Under the pieces are notes generated by a model that worked only from the letters and a program-made list of their open reading frames with translations, searched no databases and was not told the origin of the DNA. A DNA stretch of 64,000 nucleotides from Nostoc sp. UHCC 0302 (GTDB taxonomy: Bacteria > Cyanobacteriota > Cyanobacteriia > Cyanobacteriales > Nostocaceae). The stretch spans positions 1 through 64,000 of the forward strand of contig NZ_CP151101.1 of assembly GCF_038096175.1 (NCBI RefSeq), in the 5' to 3' direction. Positions 44,323-51,846 of this stretch are shown piece after piece (position 1 is the first letter of the stretch; each line of letters starts with the position of its first letter). Made by a program: the position numbers and the translations under genes.

Positions 44323-45473
44323 ACAGTCACTCCTAATAATTTGCTCTGTACTGATGCGAATAATTGACTTGCGAAACTGGGAGGCACGGAATACCCTATA
44401 ATTGACCCCGCCGTTGCTGCCTCTCGCGGAAATTCGTACCAATCGGGAAATCCTTGTAACTTCGCTGCCCCCTGGATTGACAAAGACTTGACCTCACCAT
44501 CGGGTAACCAAATATTAGCGAACTTGTTTCTGTTGCAACCTTTGTGATCTGTGAAATGGGAGCGCAGTATTGTATTGCAGGGTAAATGTGCAGGCTTGTA
44601 TTTCACATCTTTGCGCCCTCCGACTCGTTCAATAAGCAGTGGTGTGGGAACGCCCGTCGCCAAAAACTGTCCTACCGCTTGCTGTTGTTTGGGCAGTAGT
44701 TGGGAATCGGTCATGGTGGGGATGAGGTGAGCGATTGCATCATACCAACCAATAGGTTTAGATGTGGATGGTAGTGCAACGCGAAACCCACTACTTGCAA
44801 TCAGAACTAACCGCCGCCGCGCTTGGGGTAGCCCGGATTTATCCATGTTGACCACGCTGTAATCAACCGAGTACCCCTCTTTTGCCAAAGCTGACAGAAT
44901 GATACTGAAACTCTGGCTATTCTGATAGCGCGGAACGTTTTCGAGAGTGAACACCCCTGGCTGCAACTGTCGGATAGCTTCTGCTACAGCTAATGCAGCT
45001 GTCAGATCATCAACCGTTTCAATGCCCTTGCCTGCTTTGGCTGTGTGGGCTTGGCTGAAGTTGGCGCACACCGGCGAGGCATGGAGGTAATCGGGGCGGC
45101 GGGGAAACCCTATGAATCCTAACCGCGCTACTTCTTGAACTGTTAGCTGGATTATTCTACAGCCATACTCGCTGAAGTTACGATGATGGGTTTTGGCGAT
45201 CGCCCGGCTCAGTTCTGGTTTAGTCGGGTCGAACTCCACTGCGATGACTGGACGAATTCCGGCTTCGACCATACCCGCTTCTATGCCGCCGCCACCTGCG
45301 AAAAGTATTACGGCGATCGGGGCATCATCTGGAAGCGTTGGTTTTTCATTTGTGTTATCAAAATTTTTGCAGACATCTAAAATTTTTGGTGATGTCTTTT
45401 TGGATTTCGCTTTTTTGATAAAAGCGATTATATCTTCCCTGGTTGCCCCATCAAGTTGCAGTGTCCGAATCAT
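44319..45473 (-). CDS. C5-cytosine DNA methyltransferase
   Basis: 384 residues from the Met at 45473 (MIRTLQLDGATREDI). It transfers a methyl group to cytosine C5. Motifs: AVILFAGGGGIEAGM (motif I, SAM binding), SPVCANFSQA (motif IV region with the catalytic Cys; the usual PPCQ is changed to PVCA), FTLENVPRY (motif VI, ENV) and GLPQARRRLVLIAS (motif VIII, QxRxR). A target-recognition part lies between about 245 and 330. A frame-open extension to 45509 adds MRIANCSCGAVP, which is encoded by a heptamer repeat and is probably not translated. No cognate restriction endonuclease is recognised next to it, so it may be an orphan or a self-protection enzyme of the element. Confidence 0.88.
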   Translation of the reverse strand: MIRTLQLDGATREDIIAFIKKAKSKKTSPKILDVCKNFDNTNEKPTLPDDAPIAVILFAGGGGIEAGMVEAGIRPVIAVEFDPTKPELSRAIAKTHHRNFSEYGCRIIQLTVQEVARLGFIGFPRRPDYLHASPVCANFSQAHTAKAGKGIETVDDLTAALAVAEAIRQLQPGVFTLENVPRYQNSQSFSIILSALAKEGYSVDYSVVNMDKSGLPQARRRLVLIASSGFRVALPSTSKPIGWYDAIAHLIPTMTDSQLLPKQQQAVGQFLATGVPTPLLIERVGGRKDVKYKPAHLPCNTILRSHFTDHKGCNRNKFANIWLPDGEVKSLSIQGAAKLQGFPDWYEFPREAATAGSIIGYSVPPSFASQLFASVQSKLLGVTV

Positions 45474-45492
45474 AGGGACAGCGCCGCACGAA

Positions 45493-45674
45493 CAATTCGC
45501 AATTCGCAATTCGCAATTGTAGAGAAAGTTGAAAATTGATTCATTTAGAATACAAGCTCCTTAATTTCATGACTTATTGCAAAGAAAGCTTGAAATTGTT
45601 ATTTAAGTCCTTAACTTTTCGCGTTGCACTCGCACTGAGGTAGGCAATAACTGCGAATTGCGAATTGCGAATTG
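45493..45674. repeat. Heptamer repeats (CAATTCG)n at gene borders
   Basis: Three units at 45493-45519 and three at 45653-45674 on the opposite strand (GCGAATT). These are short tandemly repeated repetitive sequences of cyanobacteria. The first touches the optional start of the methyltransferase and the second encodes the C-terminal tail of the 45611 gene. Confidence 0.85.
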
Positions 45675-46066
45675 ATTTTGCCCCATCGGTAATGAGCCGC
45701 GTTGTCTGGGTTACGTTGGCCTATAACTCGTGGGTAAAAAGCTATAGTTCCATCAAGTAGCTTTTTCTTTTCTAGGTACGGGTATAGGCATCCTTGACTA
45801 TGGAATTGTGAGGCTCTAAGTCCGTTCTCTAAGAATTTTTCGGGTGTTGCAGAGAACGTAACTTCCACTAATGCAATAGAAGGAGGTACTTGATAATCTA
45901 CTTCAGTCTCATTAAGTAACTTTTTCTTTTCGAGGTACGGATACAGACATCCTTGGCTATGAGGTTGTGGGGCTTTAAGTCCGTTCTCTAAGAATTTTTC
46001 GGGTGTTGCAGATAACTCAACTATTACTGATTTGGGTATAGTCTGACGGAGGCCTGTTTTAGTCAT
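45611..46066 (-). CDS. Hypothetical protein with an internal duplication
   Basis: A 151-residue protein made of two almost identical halves: FSATPEKFLENGLRASQFHS / LSATPEKFLENGLKAPQPHS, each followed by QGCLYPYLEKKKLL. A unique tail with YPRVIGQRNPDN follows. The last 20 residues (NSQFAIRSYCLPQ region) are encoded by a heptamer repeat. Function is not recognised. The start overlaps the ASCH-gene stop by 4 bases. The repeated Cys-Leu-Tyr-Pro-Tyr core suggests that each half is a small independent unit, perhaps a peptide-binding element. Confidence 0.55.
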   Translation of the reverse strand: MTKTGLRQTIPKSVIVELSATPEKFLENGLKAPQPHSQGCLYPYLEKKKLLNETEVDYQVPPSIALVEVTFSATPEKFLENGLRASQFHSQGCLYPYLEKKKLLDGTIAFYPRVIGQRNPDNAAHYRWGKINSQFAIRSYCLPQCECNAKS

Positions 46067-46455
46067 GCGATCGCCTCCATGACCAAATCGTCTGGTACTT
46101 CAAAAAGACCCAACTGCCCAATGTAGGGAATCGGTGTGATTTCTCGCGCATTCTCAAGATGCCAATGGTACTGCCCAGGTACACCCCACCCAGACGCAAC
46201 TTGTGAGAACCGACAGTCAACTATTGTGACAATGCCGATAACTTGACCACGACAGAGACTTTTTAACTCTGGGATAAACACACCCATGCTTTGACAAAAG
46301 ATGGAGGCACTTTCGTATTCTTTCTTGGTACACTTTTTCGCAGCATGAATGAGAATATCGCCTCGGTAGTTGATGGGCCAGCCGCGATTTTCTATATCCT
46401 TGGTAGAGTAAATAATTCCCCAAGCCCAGGGTTGACGGACGGAGATCGCTTTCAT
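46063..46455 (-). CDS. ASCH-domain protein
   Basis: 130 residues. The ASCH signature is clear: MKAISVRQPWAWGIIYSTKD at the start, IENRGWPINYRGDILIHAAK at about 21-40 and GQVIGIVTIVDC at about 70-81. ASCH/PUA-like domains bind RNA or modified nucleic acid; in small phage and plasmid proteins they are thought to recognise RNA or modified bases. The ribosome binding site GAGGGTGG precedes the ATG. The end overlaps the 45611 gene (ATGA), so the two are co-translated. Confidence 0.85.
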   Translation of the reverse strand: MKAISVRQPWAWGIIYSTKDIENRGWPINYRGDILIHAAKKCTKKEYESASIFCQSMGVFIPELKSLCRGQVIGIVTIVDCRFSQVASGWGVPGQYHWHLENAREITPIPYIGQLGLFEVPDDLVMEAIA

Positions 46456-46465
46456 GTACCACCCT

Positions 46466-46846
46466 CTAGAAATTCAGTAGTTGAACATAAGCATCTAATG
46501 CTGCAAGTGCTGGATGTGGATGTATTTGCGACTTCAACCCGTTGCAAATTGTGGCGATAGTTCCTTGCGAGGAGAAAGTGAAATTGATATTAGTCTGACG
46601 GACAGAACAGCGATGTAGAACTGTCAGAAGAACGAAATTTAACTGCCGGAGAACTACATCTTCAGCTACATGAAGCCGCCAAGCCGAATTTTCGGAAGTG
46701 ACCGAACGCCAGGGGTTGTCAAAAGAACATTTTTCAACTTCGGGCAGCACTTTTACCTTAAACCTGTAATCCCGCTCAGTGGTAGAGCATTCATTAGGGG
46801 CAAGAGATGCCCATTGTTGTAGAAGTCGTTGATAGGTTTCAATCAT
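46466..46846 (-). CDS. Hypothetical protein
   Basis: 126 residues from the Met at 46846 (MIETYQRLLQQWASLAPNEC). No recognised domain; the middle alternates hydrophobic and charged residues (AEDVVLRQLNFVLLTVLHRC) and ends QLLNF. The chosen start overlaps the stop of the upstream gene by 8 bases; the longer frame from 46876 would overlap more. It lies 10 bases before the ASCH gene in the same operon. Confidence 0.5.
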   Translation of the reverse strand: MIETYQRLLQQWASLAPNECSTTERDYRFKVKVLPEVEKCSFDNPWRSVTSENSAWRLHVAEDVVLRQLNFVLLTVLHRCSVRQTNINFTFSSQGTIATICNGLKSQIHPHPALAALDAYVQLLNF

Positions 46847-47030
46847 TCTCAGTTTCCTGTCTTGCATAGAAAACAATTTTTACTTCGTCGGAGCTTCTTT
46901 CAACTTGAAATGTGATCATCTCAATTTCATGGTCAGAATTAGTCAGATCCTTAAATGCTTTGGCAATAGCGGATTCAATTTGTAAGCCAGAGAAGTTCTT
47001 GAGATGTCCTGATTTAGCTTGGTTGTGCAT
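46839..47030 (-). CDS. Small hypothetical protein
   Basis: 63 residues (MHNQAKSGHLKNFSGLQIES, ending KIVFYARQETEND). It is unrecognised. The alternating hydrophobic pattern suggests one helix pair and a strand. It sits 10 bases after the upstream 67-codon gene and overlaps the next. Confidence 0.45.
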   Translation of the reverse strand: MHNQAKSGHLKNFSGLQIESAIAKAFKDLTNSDHEIEMITFQVERSSDEVKIVFYARQETEND

Positions 47031-47040
47031 ATTGTTGTAT

Positions 47041-47244
47041 TTATTTAGTGGTATTTCTTACTTGTTGGAGAAAATCAGGTAGTAAAGATTTCAAAGAGTT
47101 ATTGATCACAAGTTCTTTATTCCTGACTTGACGAAAGATAATTTTTGTAACTTCACAAGCTTCATCAAATGAACAATCAAGCTGGTCTTGAATTATTAAA
47201 GTTAGCTTTGTGGTTTCGTTTAACAGTTCGATGCTGTATTTCAT
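47041..47244 (-). CDS. Small hypothetical protein
   Basis: 67 residues from the ATG at 47244 (MKYSIELLNETTKLTLIIQD, then QLDCSFDEACEVTKIIF). A TTG at 47253 would overlap the SLOG gene stop, so initiation there is also possible. Not recognised. The gene closely follows the SLOG gene in the same direction. Confidence 0.45.
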   Translation of the reverse strand: MKYSIELLNETTKLTLIIQDQLDCSFDEACEVTKIIFRQVRNKELVINNSLKSLLPDFLQQVRNTTK

Positions 47245-47249
47245 AATCT

Positions 47250-47759
47250 TCAAAAGCCCCGATACTTAACCCATGATTTCCAAACATTGAATATTGGTTT
47301 GTTCAAACTTTCAGCATATTTAACACAGTTACCAGTACCACTAGCCGCACCATTAAAAAGTGCTAGTACTTCATTACAGTGATCCACCATATACTGATTA
47401 CGCTTGTACATCTTCTCACTGCTATATCCTGATGATGATGCTGAATATTCTTCAAGGAGATCAACATAGATAATTGATGACGTTTGAAACAGAATGTGTT
47501 CGTAATGTTCTTTATCTTGTGGTTGCCATTTCTTATCCTGTCCTTTGAATGGGATTGCTGCAATCAAGGGGATTTGTAACTTAATTGCAGCCGTAGCAAA
47601 CGCTTGGTCAAATCCCAATGCCATACCGCTAATGACTTCTGTAGCCTGCATTTTCTGGAGAGAGGCTTTGCATAATGCTATTAATCGCGTGAAAACTTCT
47701 TCGTTATAGCCTCCCAGTTTTTCGGGACGATGGCCTGTTCCGGCAATGATTTTAGTCAT
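47250..47759 (-). CDS. SLOG-domain (YpsA-like) protein
   Basis: 169 residues with the SLOG/YpsA (DUF1273) signature: IIAGTGHRPEKLGGY at the start, EVISGMALGFDQAFATAA at about 41-58, and EVLALFNGAASGTGNCVKYA at about 130-150. SLOG proteins bind nucleotides and are thought to sense signalling nucleotides in conflict or stress systems. There is no nearby effector other than the genes of this cluster, so its role is not fixed. It is the first gene of its sub-operon; the 410 bases before it contain only hairpins and a possible tiny frame. Confidence 0.8.
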   Translation of the reverse strand: MTKIIAGTGHRPEKLGGYNEEVFTRLIALCKASLQKMQATEVISGMALGFDQAFATAAIKLQIPLIAAIPFKGQDKKWQPQDKEHYEHILFQTSSIIYVDLLEEYSASSSGYSSEKMYKRNQYMVDHCNEVLALFNGAASGTGNCVKYAESLNKPIFNVWKSWVKYRGF

Positions 47760-47933
47760 GTGTAAGCCTTTTTTCTAACTTTTCAGTAATGATGATGGGT
47801 TTTTCACATGAATGCTTCAACTAATTAAATATTATTCCAGATTTCTCCATAAATGCTTGAGTTTAGTAACAAAAGTCTAATGTAAGAATGAGCTAATTTC
47901 TGCCTTTTGACAGAGTAGGATATATGCCATTAA

Positions 47934-48124
47934 GCCAGGAATTATTGAATGTAATGCGCCACTATAAAAATAGTCTTTTATTCATAAAAGCCGAGGATTG
48001 CGTCCGATTTCCCTCCGGCTTTTTTATGTTGATAAACTCATTTTAATAAAGCGCAGGAATATTAAAGCTAGTTGATTTTGTTGTAAAGCAGAGGTTTTTA
48101 TGCACCAACCTCTGCTTCTTTTTC
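47934..48124 (+). other. Plus-strand hairpins in a minus-strand cluster (possible hidden transcripts)
   Basis: Two plus-strand terminator-like hairpins lie within the 414-base gap between the SLOG and Rpn genes. One is 47986-48026, with arms AAAAGCCG and CGGCTTTT and a T6 tail. The other is 48086-48124, with 11-bp arms AAGCAGAGGTT and AACCTCTGCTT, then CTTTTTCTTC. Between them a frame of 40 codons begins at ATG 47934 (MPLSQELLNVMRHYKN), with GTAGGA upstream. It overlaps the first hairpin, so it may not be coding. No plus-strand gene that would need these terminators is annotated. Confidence 0.35.
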
Positions 48125-48173
48125 TTCTGCAAGTTATTCAAATTGAAGAATTGCAATTTTTCAGGAGGGGAAG

Positions 48174-49007
48174 TCAAGACTGAGTGTTAGTCGGTTGATG
48201 ATTTAACCAATTGGTTAAATCATCAACCGATACAAAATCTAAAAAAGCTTCACCTAATACCTCTAACTGCTCAGTAGATAACACTCTAATTCGTTCAATT
48301 AGTGAGGAATCTATTTCACCAAAACGCCGATTTAATTGACGATTTAAGAAACGAAAAGCTTCCCGCTGTTCTCCTTTCTGCAAAATATCCTGATAGATAA
48401 CTGATTCCTGCATAATATCCTCCCGTAAAAATTGGTGAATCAAATCTTTTTCAAACCTTAAACCTGCAAAAATCTCCGTACAGCCAGCAATATTCTGTTT
48501 TTCCTTTCTATCTGAAATTCTAGCTACTCTTTGAGAAACCTGAGATAATAAAGCGGCAGGTGAATCAGTTCGAGTTAACGGTGCAAGAGGCAGCAGTGCT
48601 GGATTATCGAGAAAGAATGTTGAATCCTGCTCCCACAAACGAATTACCCGATAACGGTGAGTGGTTTGTTCATCAGTATATTCTTCAGTAAATGCAAGTA
48701 GATCACTAGTTTCTTGTAAGAAAATCACCACTTGGGTTACTGGTTTTCGATACTGTCGTGTTAATCTCACATAATAATCTAATATCCGTAAAGGAATTGG
48801 GGGATTAGATGTAGCTAGTGTCTGAAATTCAACGTGCAAAATCCGATTAGTTGTTTGGAGAAATGTTACAAAATCTGCGCGAATAGGTTCAAGGGAGAGT
48901 TCAGTTTTTAATACTGTAACTTCTTGCGGCTCTGGGATTAATAACCATTTGGCAAACTCGGCAGGATACAATTCAGCTAAATACTTGGCAGTGTTATCGT
49001 AACTCAA
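48174..49007 (-). CDS. Rpn family recombination-promoting nuclease/putative transposase
   Basis: 277 residues. The N-terminal two thirds are a PD-(D/E)XK-type nuclease domain of the Rpn (DUF4351-associated) family: RADFVTFLQTTNRILHVEFQ at about 43-62, with the Asp and Glu of the active site, and RILDYYVRLTRQYRKPVTQV. The C-terminus (LNRQLNRRFGEIDSSLIERI, SVDDLTNWL) is the DUF4351 domain. Rpn proteins promote RecA-independent recombination, and cyanobacterial genomes carry many copies. The start codon is TTG at 49007, chosen because AAGGATGAG lies just before it. It may be a later passenger in the operon. Confidence 0.85.
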   Translation of the reverse strand: MSYDNTAKYLAELYPAEFAKWLLIPEPQEVTVLKTELSLEPIRADFVTFLQTTNRILHVEFQTLATSNPPIPLRILDYYVRLTRQYRKPVTQVVIFLQETSDLLAFTEEYTDEQTTHRYRVIRLWEQDSTFFLDNPALLPLAPLTRTDSPAALLSQVSQRVARISDRKEKQNIAGCTEIFAGLRFEKDLIHQFLREDIMQESVIYQDILQKGEQREAFRFLNRQLNRRFGEIDSSLIERIRVLSTEQLEVLGEAFLDFVSVDDLTNWLNHQPTNTQS

Positions 49008-49051
49008 TTTATCTCATCCTTGTCTAAATAAAGACCTAATGATTTTATGAA

Positions 49052-49903
49052 CTAGAACTCTACATCTTCATCTTGTGCCAACCATTCTCGTGCAATTGCT
49101 TTAGCATCGATTTGGGAAGTTGGAACTTGGTAACCGCTAATCTCATCAAAAACTGATGTAGCTGAACGCCATAAACTTTTATTTCTCATTGCAAAGCTAA
49201 ACTTGGTCATAAACTGCTGTTTAGCATCTTTATCTAACTGTACAAAATAATCCAATCGCCCAGAATCAATTTGCCAATCATAGCGAGCAAAAGCATTAAG
49301 GCAAGCTTGCTCTGGTGAAATATCAAGACCATTTGAACGTAAAGAGAGAGTTTCTAAGACTCGACGAATTGATGGGGACTTGGTTGATAAATCAATTGGT
49401 CTACTATCAGATGACTGTGGAATTACTTCAAGAGGATACTGCTTTGATGGTGGTGAAGGTGGTAAAAACTTTATGTTGTCATGAGTTGCACAATAAACAG
49501 TTATAAACTGTTTCTCCAACCTGTGTAGTTGCCATTCTTCAGCCATTGCCACTGGCTGCAATCCTCCAATAGTTTTAAGTGCAACATGAGCGCGTTCTTT
49601 TAAAGGTTGAAGAATCTCTAATTGCCATTGTTCATTAGAACTTTTTGCGGCTTTTATAATCATACGCCAATCAGCGATCGCTTGCACTTCATAACTGGCA
49701 GTGGCAAACTCGACTAACTTCTTGGCACTGGGAAAGAAATCTAAAGTCAGAATTGCTTCTTTAACCGCACAGGTAAATTCTTGATCGTCAAGATGTTCAT
49801 TGAGATATTCTGACCAAATTGCGATCGCTTCCGGGCATAATTCACGGTTAAAGTGGGTTTGCAATATTGAAATACCTTTTTCAAACTTAGACTGTGTAAT
49901 CAT
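49052..49903 (-). CDS. Replication helicase-loader-like protein
   Basis: 283 residues from the Met at 49903 (the frame is also open to a TTG at 49912). The first 60 residues (FNRELCPEAIAIWSEYLNEH, DDQEFTCAVKEAILTLDFFP) resemble the N-terminal domain of phage helicase loaders such as the G39P/G40P-loader family. The rest is hydrophilic with a linker rich in Ser and Pro and a helical C-terminus. It follows the replication HTH gene by 60 bases, as expected for a phage/plasmid replication module. No P-loop is present, so if a loader it would be of the non-ATPase kind. The assignment is inference. Confidence 0.5.
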   Translation of the reverse strand: MITQSKFEKGISILQTHFNRELCPEAIAIWSEYLNEHLDDQEFTCAVKEAILTLDFFPSAKKLVEFATASYEVQAIADWRMIIKAAKSSNEQWQLEILQPLKERAHVALKTIGGLQPVAMAEEWQLHRLEKQFITVYCATHDNIKFLPPSPPSKQYPLEVIPQSSDSRPIDLSTKSPSIRRVLETLSLRSNGLDISPEQACLNAFARYDWQIDSGRLDYFVQLDKDAKQQFMTKFSFAMRNKSLWRSATSVFDEISGYQVPTSQIDAKAIAREWLAQDEDVEF

Positions 49904-49963
49904 AATTGGCAAAAAGAGGAGAATGTATATTACGTTGGAGTAGTTGTGTAGGCTCTTACTTCC

Positions 49964-51130
49964 TTAAAGTTCAAAAGGAGTGTTAGCAGCTTGCCGAATA
50001 CGCTCTAATTCCTGTTGGTGATTAACAGCAGCGGCAACATTAACTTGCTGTCGGGTTTGACGAGCTTGTTGCCACTCGATCACCCAAATCACTAACTTCT
50101 GCCAACACCGAGGGTCAGCTTCGCATTTGTTGATCACGTTAAAGCCGAGTGCAATGGTTGGTTCTTGCCTCTGTTTGCAATTCTGTGAAGCGACGTAAAC
50201 TGCAAATTCGTGTGAGACATCGTTACCGCCAGTGAGGATGCAGCCGCTTTGACGGTAAGTTTTGACGTATTGACCAATTTCTAAACAAGCCCAGTCAACT
50301 AACTCTGGCTTTTTGAGGGTGATGCCTTTTTCATCAAGTTGTTGATATTTCTGGAGTTTGGCAAGATCACGAGATGAGCGCTCTGTTGAGGCAGGGAATG
50401 AAATAATGTTCGTTTGTTCGGATTTATCGAACAAACCCAGGACTTTTGACCCAAATGCAGAATCTTCGTTTTGAGTCATAGATTCTGGGTTTCTTGGTAA
50501 AAAAGAAAATTCTGGGCTTTGGTATTCCTGTTCTTGAGGTTGCGGTAATGGGTTGGCTTGAAGGAGTTTTTGAAGTTGAGTCTCTGTAGGAGAAAAATCT
50601 TCAACTTCAATCAAGTCGCTTGAGATAGAGGGCGATTCTTCTCTGTTGTGTTTTTCTTCTAATTGTTTTTTTTCTAATTGTTTTTCTATATGAGGGGTGG
50701 ATGATCCAACGTTGGATAGCCCACCTATGGATGACCCACCGTTGGATGAGCCATCGATGGACGAGCCATCGACGGGTAACCCACCTATGGATGACCCACC
50801 TATGGATAAATGATTTTCTCGAAAAAACTTTGTGTCTTCTTTGCTAGTGAAAATGTAATATTGCCAATCAAACTTACCATTATTTGGATTGTTTTCTTGG
50901 ACTCTAACTAAATAGTCATTTTCTTCAGCATTTTTAATAGCGCTACGAATTTTGTCTCGTTTATACCCCAGATATTTTTCGATTACTGTAAAACTAATAT
51001 CAAAGTTTTCATCGTGAGAAGCGACCCAACAAATTAACCTAAATGTTGAATCAGTAAGATTATAATCACGAATTAAACTGTTGGGAATTGCTGTAAACTG
51101 TTTGGAGGGTTTACCATTACGAAAGCCCAT
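49964..51130 (-). CDS. Phage/plasmid-type replication initiation or helix-turn-helix protein
   Basis: 388 residues. The N-terminal about 100 residues (TAIPNSLIRDYNLTDSTFRL, ISFTVIEKYLGYKRDKIRSA) form a winged-helix/HTH of the type found at the front of phage replication proteins. A low-complexity segment at about 107-145 consists of repeats GGSSIGG, DGSS and NGGSS. The C-terminal part (about 250-388) with LVDWACLEIGQYVKTYRQSG and CEADPRCWQKLVIWVIEWQQ looks like a DnaD-type or helicase-partner domain. Ribosome binding site GAGGAG is 8 bases before the ATG. It probably initiates or supports replication of the element. The degenerate repeat suggests slippage-prone DNA. Confidence 0.55.
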   Translation of the reverse strand: MGFRNGKPSKQFTAIPNSLIRDYNLTDSTFRLICWVASHDENFDISFTVIEKYLGYKRDKIRSAIKNAEENDYLVRVQENNPNNGKFDWQYYIFTSKEDTKFFRENHLSIGGSSIGGLPVDGSSIDGSSNGGSSIGGLSNVGSSTPHIEKQLEKKQLEEKHNREESPSISSDLIEVEDFSPTETQLQKLLQANPLPQPQEQEYQSPEFSFLPRNPESMTQNEDSAFGSKVLGLFDKSEQTNIISFPASTERSSRDLAKLQKYQQLDEKGITLKKPELVDWACLEIGQYVKTYRQSGCILTGGNDVSHEFAVYVASQNCKQRQEPTIALGFNVINKCEADPRCWQKLVIWVIEWQQARQTRQQVNVAAAVNHQQELERIRQAANTPFEL

Positions 51131-51192
51131 AGAATTCTCCTCAAATATTGATAATTTTGGATGTAAACATTACCAAGAGTGATAACAACAGA

Positions 51193-51846
51193 TCATCCTT
51201 TACCCCCAACGTGCGGTCGAAATGTGAGATTGAACCGTGTAGTCACAAACTTAGTGGTTTTGGGTACTTGATGCAGATGGGTACTCTGACAGCCTGGAAG
51301 CATCACCAGCAGACTCCCATGCTCCAGCCAAAAGTCAGTAGGCTTGCCCCCGATGGGCTTGATTTGGAATTTCCTCGCTGAACCTAAACTGATGGATGCA
51401 ATCGCCGGATTTAGCCCCATCGAAGCTTCACTATCGTTGTGCCACCCGATACTGTCTTGGCCGCTTCTGTACTGATTGCCAATCACAATTCGGAAGCTGT
51501 AGGCAGTGGTCGCGGTGATAGAGTCACGTAACTTAGCTAAAGGTTCTGTCCAAGGCGATGGTTTGAGTAAGACGCTCTTGGAGTAGAGGTAATCACAGCC
51601 TTCATCACCATAAATGCACTCTAGGCGTTCGCGTAGCGTCTCCCTTCGGAGAGGTACAAGCAACGTTTTACCAAGCATACGTATTTGGTTTTGTTTCCAT
51701 TGCAGTTGTTGACAATGTTGGTAAAGTTCTGAGGCTTCTTCCTTAGAAAGAAAATTTGGATAGTAATTGACTGGTAAAACTGCCGTCGGTTCATCAAAAA
51801 ATTTATCTGTTTCATAAATACTTCCCTTGAGCAATCGTCCGAACAA
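51193..51846 (-). CDS. alkB: AlkB-like 2-oxoglutarate/Fe(II) dioxygenase
   Basis: 217 residues. AlkB enzymes remove alkyl groups from DNA or RNA bases oxidatively. The metal triad is visible: His and Asp in WHNDSEASMG, and the distal His in HLHQVPK. The 2-oxoglutarate-binding arginines are in TTRFNLTFRP. Between LLVP and RLECIYGDEGCDYLYS there are about 8-10 extra residues (LRRETLRE) encoded by a dispersed repeat (51619-51655), where related AlkB proteins usually read PRLxxWYGD. The start is a TTG that overlaps the methyltransferase end by 35 bases, so initiation may depend on coupling. A role in demethylating the element's own DNA is possible. Confidence 0.85.
   Translation of the reverse strand: MFGRLLKGSIYETDKFFDEPTAVLPVNYYPNFLSKEEASELYQHCQQLQWKQNQIRMLGKTLLVPLRRETLRERLECIYGDEGCDYLYSKSVLLKPSPWTEPLAKLRDSITATTAYSFRIVIGNQYRSGQDSIGWHNDSEASMGLNPAIASISLGSARKFQIKPIGGKPTDFWLEHGSLLVMLPGCQSTHLHQVPKTTKFVTTRFNLTFRPHVGGKG
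51619..51655. repeat. Small dispersed repeat inserted in frame in alkB
   Basis: GGCGTTCGCGTAGCGTCTCC and CTTCGGAGAGG form the repeat, seen in related form at 26903-26960 and 4443-4520. The reading frame of AlkB passes through it without a stop. Confidence 0.65.
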
